Source: Nitrososphaerota archaeon
GTDB lineage: Archaea; Thermoproteota; Nitrososphaeria; Nitrososphaerales; Nitrosopumilaceae
Direction of reading: 5' to 3'
Length of the DNA stretch: 14,236 nt
Assembly (NCBI GenBank): GCA_028867395.1
Contig: JAGWGO010000015.1
Location: 1 to 14,236, forward strand
Below the pieces are notes generated by a model, which saw only the letters and a list, made by a program, of their open reading frames with translations, searched no databases and had not been told where the DNA came from. Below are positions 6,285-11,095 of the stretch, in pieces (position 1 is the first letter of the stretch; every line of letters begins with the position of its first letter). The position numbers and the translations under genes were made by a program.

Positions 6285-6293
6285 CATATATTC
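6285..6293 (-). promoter_or_regulatory. TATA box of the surface protein gene
   Basis: Minus-strand GAATATATG is centred 25 nt before the GTG at 6264, a leaderless arrangement that supports this start. Confidence 0.55.
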
Positions 6294-6359
6294 AAAATTT
6301 CTATGTGGTGATTGACCGGTTATGGGCCAGGGAGAGGATCCTTTTTGCCTAGGTTGTAT

Positions 6360-6370
6360 GTTTATTTATC
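6360..6370 (+). promoter_or_regulatory. TATA box of the 43-aa zinc-finger gene
   Basis: GTTTATTTATC is centred 29 nt before the GTG at 6394. Confidence 0.55.
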
Positions 6371-6393
6371 CATCTTTGTCAATCTAGGATATC

Positions 6394-6525
6394 GTGAAAG
6401 CAAAGTTCAAGACAACGTGCTCTGAATGCAATGCAGAGATCAGCGTTGGAGCTGAAATCTCCAAAACGCCAACAGGAAAATGGGTCCACAAGCATTGTGC
6501 ACCAGAATCATCTGAGTTGCCATAA
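6394..6525 (+). CDS. Zinc-finger micro-protein, CxxC...HxHC type (43 aa)
   Basis: The protein starts at GTG (VKAKFKTTCSECNAEI) and has C9/C12 followed by KWVHKHC (H32, H34, C35). The C2HC layout resembles half a LIM or treble-clef finger. The pattern CxxC-xx-I-x-x-G-x-x-I-xx-x-x-x-G-x-W-V-H-x-x-C is a recognisable small-finger signature. The GTG is 29 nt after a TATA box, and the frame ends cleanly before a hairpin shared with the convergent secreted paralogue. DNA, RNA or protein binding is possible. Function unknown. Confidence 0.8.
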   Translation: MKAKFKTTCSECNAEISVGAEISKTPTGKWVHKHCAPESSELP

Positions 6526-6537
6526 GGCAGTAACCAA

Positions 6538-6550
6538 GACAGGTCCTGTC
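6538..6550. terminator. Short dyad between convergent genes
   Basis: GACAGG-T-CCTGTC lies in the 29-bp gap between the zinc-finger stop and the stop of secreted paralogue B. No T-run follows, so a terminator role is uncertain. Confidence 0.3.
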
Positions 6551-6554
6551 CAAG

Positions 6555-6833
6555 CTAGGTGCATGAGTATACGGCATACTGTCCCTGTATTCCAGCTGCC
6601 CTGCTTACATTTGTGGCAGAAGTGTCATTTTCCATAACGATATGGCATCTTGTATTGTCGTTTGTGTACATGCTGTGCTGTCTCCCTGTCAAGGAAAGCG
6701 CAGTATCAACAGAAGATGTTACTGGATGCTTTTGCGTATCAAAATAGAAATGTGCCACAAGTTCAGGAACAGCTATCATTAGAACAACTAGTATTGCAAA
6801 CATGTTTACCCGTTTTTTCTGTTTGGTATCCAA
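6555..6833 (-). CDS. Small membrane-anchored exported protein, copy B (92 aa)
   Basis: Paralogue of the gene at 1848-2135. It has a basic start (DTKQKKRVN), one hydrophobic helix (MFAILVVLMIAVPELVAHF), then a short external domain. The domain has two cysteines (NTRCHIV and YSCT), sequons NDT and NVS, and the AGIQGQYAVYSC ending that matches AGLEGKYGAYDC in copy A. The start is TTG: an in-frame TAA lies eight codons upstream and no other start codon intervenes. The TATA box is 29 nt away. Composition and length match copy A. The role is unknown, but duplication and matching signals argue both copies are functional. Confidence 0.78.
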   Translation of the reverse strand: MDTKQKKRVNMFAILVVLMIAVPELVAHFYFDTQKHPVTSSVDTALSLTGRQHSMYTNDNTRCHIVMENDTSATNVSRAAGIQGQYAVYSCT

Positions 6834-6856
6834 ACGGTTCTTTGATTCTGATGAAC

Positions 6857-6867
6857 ATTATATTAAG
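6857..6867 (-). promoter_or_regulatory. TATA box of secreted paralogue B
   Basis: Minus-strand CTTAATATAA is centred 29 nt before the TTG at 6833, the same spacing as in copy A. Confidence 0.6.
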
Positions 6868-6899
6868 ATACAATGTCATTTGCACTGCGGCCTGTTTCA

Positions 6900-6938
6900 A
6901 AAATAAAAAATGGGCAATCCTACAGAGAAAGGATTGCC
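6900..6938 (-). terminator. Intrinsic-terminator-like hairpin with T-run
   Basis: Perfect 8-bp arms GGCAATCC and GGATTGCC (6913-6920, 6931-6938) enclose a 10-nt loop. On the minus strand they are followed by CATTTTTTATTTTTG. The stem overlaps the stop codon of the 49-aa gene, so it probably ends that transcript. Archaea mainly need the T-run; such a clean stem is uncommon. Confidence 0.65.
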
Positions 6939-7069
6939 GCATATATTCCAGCTCCAATCAGTGCGCCAAGACCAAGAAAGAGAAGATCAAAAGCGATGAT
7001 TTTCTTAAACGGAGCGTAGACTTGGGTCTCCCATATGCTGGGCTTCTTTGAATCAAGTCTGTTTTGCAT
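6920..7069 (-). CDS. Small single-span membrane protein (49 aa)
   Basis: The protein begins MQNRLDSKKPSIWETQVYAPFKK and continues with a hydrophobic helix (about residues 24-47, ending IYAAILSL). A cytosolic charged N-terminus and outward C-terminus are likely. The ATG at 7069 is about 24 nt after a TATA-like TTATCTATTT (7089-7098); a second in-frame ATG at 7078 is possible. A hairpin plus T-run at the stop supports a real transcription unit. Unknown function; possibly a small subunit of a larger membrane complex, which the sequence does not show. Confidence 0.68.
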   Translation of the reverse strand: MQNRLDSKKPSIWETQVYAPFKKIIAFDLLFLGLGALIGAGIYAAILSL

Positions 7070-7100
7070 ACGGTACATTACATTCAAAAAATAGATAACT

Positions 7101-7146
7101 TGTCTTCAGCTAGATTTCTTATTTGTAAGCTATGTTGTTGAAGACA
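7101..7146. promoter_or_regulatory. Inverted repeat in divergent promoter region
   Basis: TGTCTTCA (7101-7108) and TGAAGACA (7139-7146) are perfect 8-bp inverted arms 30 bp apart, between the divergent 49-aa membrane gene and the 38-aa zinc ribbon. It could be a paired binding site or chance. Confidence 0.3.
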
Positions 7147-7176
7147 GGTGATATTGCCTGCCCGCGAATATTGCCT

Positions 7177-7293
7177 ATGAGAATAGAATGCAACGGTTGT
7201 GGTTCCAAAAATGCCTCGATACATTACGTTGCCAAGTACAAAGGATACCGAGGCTCCTGTTCGAGCTGCGGGGCAGACTGGCCCGAGTCGTGA
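7177..7293 (+). CDS. Zinc-ribbon micro-protein (38 aa)
   Basis: The frame MRIECNGCGSKNASIHYV continues to GSCSSCGADWPES. C5/C8 and C28/C31 form two CxxCG knuckles, a complete zinc ribbon with an intervening basic, tyrosine-rich strand (YVAKYKGYRG). The ATG at 7177 is the closest start to the first knuckle. An in-frame ATG at 7132 would add 15 residues, one of them an extra cysteine. AGGTGAT at 7146-7152 matches a Shine-Dalgarno but is too far from 7177. The stop comes two bases before the stop of the rpoE remnant on the opposite strand. Likely nucleic-acid or protein binding; not further identified. Confidence 0.72.
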   Translation: MRIECNGCGSKNASIHYVAKYKGYRGSCSSCGADWPES

Positions 7294-7295
7294 CC

Positions 7296-7658
7296 CTACC
7301 GGTTCATCCATTCCTCAGGCCCCAAGGCTTGGCTCATTGCACGTAAGACCAACCTTCATCGATCTGTCCTTGCCCATTGATATGGCAGATACTCGCGAAA
7401 TAATCCTAGAACCTATCCTCAAAGGTATGTTGTACTTGCTTCCATGTATTATTCCTGATTTTACATCGACGCGCAAGATGACGCAAGCCCACGGCCTTCT
7501 ATTGTCACATCAAAAATCATTATGACATAACCAAGCGCAGGGTCCATCTTGCTGTGGTATCTCTCCTCGAGAATCTCTCTTGCTGATTTCCCAAGCGGCT
7601 TGCCAAACATCTTGAGAGGGATTTTTATGGAATCGGACAAACTACAAATGAAAAATAT
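7296..7658 (-). pseudogene. rpoE: Decayed second copy of RNA polymerase subunit RpoE (Rpb7-like)
   Basis: Translated on the minus strand, 7658-7488 gives the N-terminal tip domain: SDSIKIPLKMFGKPL, then AREILEERY and LGYVIMIFDV, a clear Rpb7/RpoE pattern (VRIPP..FG..L..A...IL...Y......LG.V....DV). That frame ends at a TAA at 7461. A second frame (about 7485-7311) gives the C-terminal part of the S1 domain: VKSGIIHG, IGSRIISRVSAIS, then KVGLTCNEPSLG. A third frame, after one extra G in a GGGG run, gives PEEWMNR and a stop, matching the family's LG..EWI ending. Roughly 60 residues between the two halves are missing. The position of the initiator is ATA. A TATA-like sequence (7676-7686) remains. 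The working rpoE must be elsewhere. Confidence 0.82.
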
Positions 7659-7675
7659 GGAAATGGTACATGAAA

Positions 7676-7686
7676 AATTAATTTAT
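7676..7686 (-). promoter_or_regulatory. Residual TATA-like element of the rpoE remnant
   Basis: Minus-strand ATAAATTAATT is centred about 23 nt before the ATA codon at 7658 that aligns with the family's start. Confidence 0.4.
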
Positions 7687-7704
7687 GAATCTTGGTATCT
7701 CAAA

Positions 7705-8289
7705 CTATCTTTCAAATTCCGTCCAAATAGAATCAATCTTATCTCTTAGTCCCTTTATGTCAGTTCTTGTCATGAAATCTCTTTCTATCCTGTATCCACT
7801 GAGCTCATTTTCGCTGTAACTTGGATCTACCAGTTTGTCTTCAACGTGCGGAATGGTTCCAGATTTCCACTCTTTCATCTCAAACATCCAGACAGGATCA
7901 TTCAAATCAGAAAAATCAATATCATCGTGGCCAATGAAGAGCACGTGACATTTTGAAAGATTTGCATACAGTTTCTCATAGGCAATCATCTGAGCCCTTG
8001 ATATCAGTATCCTGTCGTCATGAAATATCTTGATCTCAAAGATCATAAAACCTCCATTGTGCTCAATCAACCAATCGATGTCTGTGCCCCCAGATGTCTT
8101 CATGCGCTTTGATATTAGGTTACCAAGAACCTCCCTTGATTTTGCAAACAAGAGGGGGTTTGCTATCCTGTGCTTTGGCTCGTCGAGTTCGTCGCTGATG
8201 TGGTTTGGCCTCCGTTGGCTTGATTCCCTGGCTTTGTCCTTCTTGTTGTACATGATATCTGCAAGGTTTGACTTGTTAGAGGCCATCAT
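7705..8289 (-). CDS. PD-(D/E)XK nuclease-like protein (194 aa)
   Basis: The centre holds the restriction-endonuclease-fold signature. D72 lies in GGTDIDWLIE, then a strand FMIFEIKI gives E85-x-K87, and RAQMIAYEKL gives Q100-xxx-Y104, like motif III of RecB-type nucleases. The N-terminus (about 1-40) is polar and lysine/arginine-rich. The C-terminal 70 residues are acidic and unassigned. Family members cut or process DNA. No methylase, helicase or CRISPR gene adjoins it, so it is not obviously part of a defence system. Starts at ATG 8289 (a second ATG follows at once), 25 nt after a TATA box. I am fairly sure of the fold, not of the substrate. Confidence 0.75.
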   Translation of the reverse strand: MMASNKSNLADIMYNKKDKARESSQRRPNHISDELDEPKHRIANPLLFAKSREVLGNLISKRMKTSGGTDIDWLIEHNGGFMIFEIKIFHDDRILISRAQMIAYEKLYANLSKCHVLFIGHDDIDFSDLNDPVWMFEMKEWKSGTIPHVEDKLVDPSYSENELSGYRIERDFMTRTDIKGLRDKIDSIWTEFER

Positions 8290-8309
8290 GGGATTTTAGA
8301 TCCAACCAT

Positions 8310-8318
8310 CTTATAGAG
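8310..8318 (-). promoter_or_regulatory. TATA box of the nuclease-like gene
   Basis: Minus-strand CTCTATAAG is centred 25 nt before the ATG at 8289. Confidence 0.55.
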
Positions 8319-8414
8319 ACACAAAATCAATTTTTAGAAACAAACTGCTTATGCTAAACGAGGAGAACCAGTGCCTTGATAAAAGTAGATGTGTTGCAGT
8401 GTGTACTTACCAAG

Positions 8415-8421
8415 ATTTATG
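8415..8421 (+). promoter_or_regulatory. TATA-like promoter of the SRPBCC-TFB operon
   Basis: ATTTATG is centred about 25 nt before the GTG at 8443, implying a leaderless first gene. Confidence 0.45.
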
Positions 8422-8442
8422 CCAAAACCATTCAGGTAAGAC

Positions 8443-8901
8443 GTGGTCAAAATCAAGGTCCGGCTGAAAATTTGCGCATCAAGGGAACGGATCTGGGAAA
8501 TCATATCTGATGTAGACAACGACTCTTATTTCTGGCGAGGAATCACCTCGATGAAAAATCTGTCTAAAACCGGAGACACTCTAATTCGTGAAGTGGTGCT
8601 TGGAAATGACATCACATGCATCCAGATGATAACTTTCTGGCCAGAAGAAAGGGTCCAGACAAAATGGATAAAAGGAGTAATTGAAGGTACAAAGGAAATC
8701 TCGCTAATCTCTCTTGGAAGAGCAACACTGCTTGAGATCCAAATGAACTATGAATTTCCAAGTGTAGGAAGTTCAGATTCCAAAGTCCTTGCAAAATTAT
8801 TCCAAAATGAGGCAGAGCTTGCAGCAGACATGATAAAGGGCGTATCGGAAGGCTATGACTACGAATCTCCCCCGATTGCAGGAAGATTGTGGGTGAGCTA
8901 G
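8443..8901 (+). CDS. SRPBCC/START-like domain protein (152 aa)
   Basis: Full-length SRPBCC (polyketide cyclase/dehydrase-like) domain. The first strand and helix (VKIKVRLKICASRERIWEIISDVDN) are typical, followed by FWRGITSMKNLSKTGD and alternating strands. A long C-terminal helix (about 113-140) would close the hydrophobic pocket. Such proteins bind lipids or other small hydrophobic ligands; which one is unknown. The GTG start is 25 nt after a TATA-like element. Its stop codon directly abuts the GTG of a TFB gene, so the two are co-transcribed. This suggests a link between a bound ligand and transcription, but that is only inference. Confidence 0.82.
   Translation: MVKIKVRLKICASRERIWEIISDVDNDSYFWRGITSMKNLSKTGDTLIREVVLGNDITCIQMITFWPEERVQTKWIKGVIEGTKEISLISLGRATLLEIQMNYEFPSVGSSDSKVLAKLFQNEAELAADMIKGVSEGYDYESPPIAGRLWVS
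8892..8897 (+). promoter_or_regulatory. Internal ribosome binding site for TFB
   Basis: GGTGAG, four bases before the GTG at 8902, lies inside the last codons of the upstream gene. This downstream gene of an operon has a Shine-Dalgarno, while promoter-proximal genes here mostly lack one. Confidence 0.6.
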
Positions 8902-9906
8902 GTGGCAAAAACAAACCAGACGAGACAGATCTTCTATGACGACTCGGAAGATGCAAGACCAAAAGGGTCAGAGACCTTTGATTCTGTATCGCCAAAATGT
9001 CCCACGAGGGACTGCAAGGGCGCTCCCATAATCACAGATATAACATCTGGTGAGATAATTTGCGGCTCTTGCGGATTTGTCCTAGTTGAAAGATCAGTGG
9101 ATCCAAACCCAGAGCATGTCTTGGACTCGTCAGAGTTTGCCACAAAGACAAGGACAGGACCTGAACAGTCGCTGACCATGTATGATATGGGAATGATGAC
9201 TGTAATCTCTGACAAGGATGCAATGGGCCGCTCGTTGTCTGGCGACATGAAAAATACGTTTGGCAGGCTCAAGGTACTCAATAGCAGAAGCAGGATGGCC
9301 TCATCCAACAGGACACTGAGATTTGCACTCTTGCTACTTTATTCTCTTAAAACAAAGTTAGGCCTACCAGATTCTACTGCGGAAAACGCCGCATATCTTT
9401 ACCGCAAGGCCATGCAAAAAAAGATAACAATAGGTCGCAGCGCCAAGGGTATCATGTCCGCGTCCGTCTATCTTGCATGCAGACAGACCGATGTTCCAAG
9501 GTCGCTTCTTGACATTTCGCAAGCAGCCAATGTTAGCAAGAAAGAAGTCAGCCGCGCCTACAGAAATCTCATTGAAAAACTAGAGATATCTCTTGATCCT
9601 TGCAATCCATCCGAGTTTGTCACCAAGATAGCGCATGAGGCAAATATCAGCGAAAAGACCCAAAGGTATGCACTACGGATTCTCTCGGCGTTGTATGAAA
9701 AAGGAACCTCTGCGGGCAAAAACCCGATGGCGCTTGCAGCAGCTACACTTTACATGTCATGCATACTAAATGGCGAGAAAAAGACCCAGGCCGAGATAGC
9801 CAAGGCTTCTGGTATAACATCTGTAACTATACGAAACAGGTTTGCCTCGCTAAAAAAAGAAGCGAAATTTCAAAATAGCAAAGATCTCCTTGCACAAAAA
9901 AACTGA
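8902..9906 (+). CDS. tfb: Transcription initiation factor TFB (TFIIB homologue)
   Basis: TFB bridges TBP-bound promoters and RNA polymerase. Residues 33-58 form the zinc ribbon (C33, C38, C54, C57), with an unusual C-x4-C first knuckle. The B-reader/linker follows (about 70-125, including the RTGPEQSLTMYDMGM stretch, aligned with the usual RTG.P.S...HD.G segment). Two cyclin-fold repeats cover about 135-225 and 232-325, each with the characteristic ASVYLACR / AATLYMSC helices. The second repeat ends in a helix-turn-helix (TQAEIAKASGITSVTIRNRF) that contacts the BRE. Length 334 aa is normal. Thaumarchaea often carry several TFBs; whether this is the general or a specialised one cannot be told here. 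GTG start with its own Shine-Dalgarno. Confidence 0.95.
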   Translation: MAKTNQTRQIFYDDSEDARPKGSETFDSVSPKCPTRDCKGAPIITDITSGEIICGSCGFVLVERSVDPNPEHVLDSSEFATKTRTGPEQSLTMYDMGMMTVISDKDAMGRSLSGDMKNTFGRLKVLNSRSRMASSNRTLRFALLLLYSLKTKLGLPDSTAENAAYLYRKAMQKKITIGRSAKGIMSASVYLACRQTDVPRSLLDISQAANVSKKEVSRAYRNLIEKLEISLDPCNPSEFVTKIAHEANISEKTQRYALRILSALYEKGTSAGKNPMALAAATLYMSCILNGEKKTQAEIAKASGITSVTIRNRFASLKKEAKFQNSKDLLAQKN

Positions 9907-9910
9907 CTGT

Positions 9911-9923
9911 AATCTTTTAGATT
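9911..9923. terminator. Short dyad between convergent TFB and DPS-like genes
   Basis: AATCT-TTT-AGATT forms a 5-bp stem in the 22-bp gap between the two stop codons. Weak as a terminator. Confidence 0.3.
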
Positions 9924-9928
9924 GTAGT

Positions 9929-10507
9929 TTAACCCAATGATCTAGAGTGCTTGTGAGTATGCGGTCTTTCACCAGGATATTTCCTTCGCATGTGACCTGA
10001 TGGTCTGCCATGCAACAGTTCCAAGAACCAAGCTTCATGCTCAATCTCTTCTCTTAGCACATCTTTTGCAACATCATATGTTGCAGGGTCTTTTCCAATT
10101 GTCATGTTGCAGATCTTGTTCCAGTTTACAATCGCTCCCTGCTCTGCCTTTAGGCATTTTTCCAGGATTGCTTTTGTGTCAGTTGGATTTGTTGGCAACT
10201 GCAGGAACTCGCAGCCTGACATCTTGATAAAGTGTTGAGCGTCAATTGGCAACTTTCCGCCAAGCTCATAAATTCTTGAAAGGCATGACTCAAAATGGGA
10301 CAAGTCTTCTAGTCTTGCGTCCTCAATCACTTCCTTCAACGCTTCTCCTTCCATTCCAGTGCAGTGAGCTCTGAGATTTGTAAAATAGTAATATGCAGTA
10401 AACTCGACAGATGCATTGTAAACAAGAGCTTCAATCAGTTTCTTTACGTTGACGCCGTTTTGCTCAAGAACCTTGATACCAACAACGTTTGGTTCCTTCT
10501 TGGTCAC
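9929..10507 (-). CDS. DPS-like ferritin (DPSL), oxidative-stress/iron protein
   Basis: Ferritin-like four-helix bundle of the archaeal DPSL class, which forms 12-subunit cages that oxidise and store iron using peroxide. Candidate metal ligands are E35 (SVEFTAYYYF), E67/D68 with H71 (LEDLSHFE), E122 (KAEQ) and E154-H157 (EEIEHEAWFLELL). The PTDTKAILEKCLKAEQ and NKICNMTIGKDPATYDVA segments are typical of the family. Cysteines at 99, 118 and 133 include candidates for the thiol pair noted in DPSL proteins near the active site. The C-terminal 26 residues are basic and histidine-rich (HTHKH), possibly for DNA or metal. The GTG start is 29 nt after a TATA box. It is divergent from a MarR-MFS operon. 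Confidence 0.88.
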   Translation of the reverse strand: MTKKEPNVVGIKVLEQNGVNVKKLIEALVYNASVEFTAYYYFTNLRAHCTGMEGEALKEVIEDARLEDLSHFESCLSRIYELGGKLPIDAQHFIKMSGCEFLQLPTNPTDTKAILEKCLKAEQGAIVNWNKICNMTIGKDPATYDVAKDVLREEIEHEAWFLELLHGRPSGHMRRKYPGERPHTHKHSRSLG

Positions 10508-10531
10508 AGATACGTTTCAGGATTGCTAGAC

Positions 10532-10540
10532 GATATAAAG
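10532..10540 (-). promoter_or_regulatory. TATA box of the DPS-like gene
   Basis: Minus-strand CTTTATATC is centred 29 nt before the GTG at 10507. A degenerate operator-like GATAACTTA (10546-10554) lies just upstream. Confidence 0.6.
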
Positions 10541-10564
10541 AGATCGATAACTTACAGCACAAGG

Positions 10565-10573
10565 CTTAAAATA
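10565..10573 (+). promoter_or_regulatory. TATA box of the MarR-MFS operon
   Basis: CTTAAAATA is centred 38 nt before the MarR ATG. Predicted transcription start is near 10594, leaving a leader of about 13 nt with no Shine-Dalgarno. Confidence 0.5.
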
Positions 10574-10574
10574 G

Positions 10575-10601
10575 TTAGGTATCTAATCATTAGTTATCTA
10601 A
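10575..10601. promoter_or_regulatory. Tandem TTAG-N4-CTAA operator-like array
   Basis: TTAGGTATCTAA (10575-10586) and TTAGTTATCTAA (10590-10601) are near-identical dyads with 15-bp periodicity. The middle half-sites also form CTAATCATTAG. They cover the region between the TATA box and the MarR start, a classic position for autorepression. The MarR protein is the likely binder. Confidence 0.62.
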
Positions 10602-10606
10602 GTTAT

Positions 10607-11095
10607 ATGGTAAAGTACGACTTTGAAACAAGTGTAGGGTTTGTAGTTAACAGCACCGCAAAGGCTTTCCAAAAGATACTGGATATTGAACTGCGAAAAA
10701 ACGTGGGCGTAACAATCAGTCAGTGGCGTGTTGTTGTAACCCTTATCCAGCACCCAGGTCTGACCCAAAAGGAAATTGCAGACAAGGTCAGCGTCGAAGG
10801 TGCAACTCTTGTGCCGGTGATTGACAAGATGGAAAAAGAGGGTCTGCTGAAAAGAAAACCAGACTCTAAGGACAGGCGCGTAAACCGAATCTACCTCACT
10901 CCAAAAGCAGACTCTTTGTGGAACTCTATGCTAGAGTGCGCAATTCACATAAGAAAGACTTCAACTAAGGGCATTCCAGAAAGTGACCTTGCGACCACAT
11001 TAGAGACTCTGCGCAAGATATCAAAAAACTTGTCTGATTATTTTGAAGTAGACGCAGTGGTGTCGCTGCCACGAAAAAAATCTGAGATGAAATAA
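10607..11095 (+). CDS. MarR-family transcriptional regulator (162 aa)
   Basis: Winged helix-turn-helix repressor. The recognition region LTQKEIADKVSVEGATLVPVIDKMEKEGLL lies at about residues 52-81. The wing with the conserved DSKDRRVNRIYLT lies at about 86-98. Flanking helices (1-30 and 102-148) make the dimer interface and ligand pocket. I chose ATG 10607: the frame stays open far upstream (to 10364) but that part runs through the divergent DPS-like gene and its promoter and does not resemble MarR proteins. The stop abuts the MFS start. Operator-like dyads lie immediately before the start. It probably represses itself and the efflux gene until a toxic ligand binds; the ligand is unknown. Its single cysteine (C111) gives no evidence of redox sensing. 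Confidence 0.9.
   Translation: MVKYDFETSVGFVVNSTAKAFQKILDIELRKNVGVTISQWRVVVTLIQHPGLTQKEIADKVSVEGATLVPVIDKMEKEGLLKRKPDSKDRRVNRIYLTPKADSLWNSMLECAIHIRKTSTKGIPESDLATTLETLRKISKNLSDYFEVDAVVSLPRKKSEMK

Noticed and set aside
6650..7051. 133-codon plus-strand open frame
   Set aside because: Antisense to secreted paralogue B and the 49-aa membrane gene; its composition is cysteine/lysine-rich and unlike a real protein.
7199..7525. 108-codon plus-strand open frame
   Set aside because: It overlaps the zinc ribbon in another frame and lies antisense to the rpoE remnant; no recognisable protein features.
8352..8468. 38-codon cysteine-containing plus-strand frame before the SRPBCC gene
   Set aside because: It overlaps the SRPBCC start in another frame and its only TATA-like sequence is at a poor distance. 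The cysteine spacing fits no zinc motif I know.
10364..10606. Long N-terminal extension of the MarR reading frame
   Set aside because: It runs antisense through the DPS-like gene and its promoter, bears no MarR similarity, and a good ATG at 10607 opens the normal family N-terminus.
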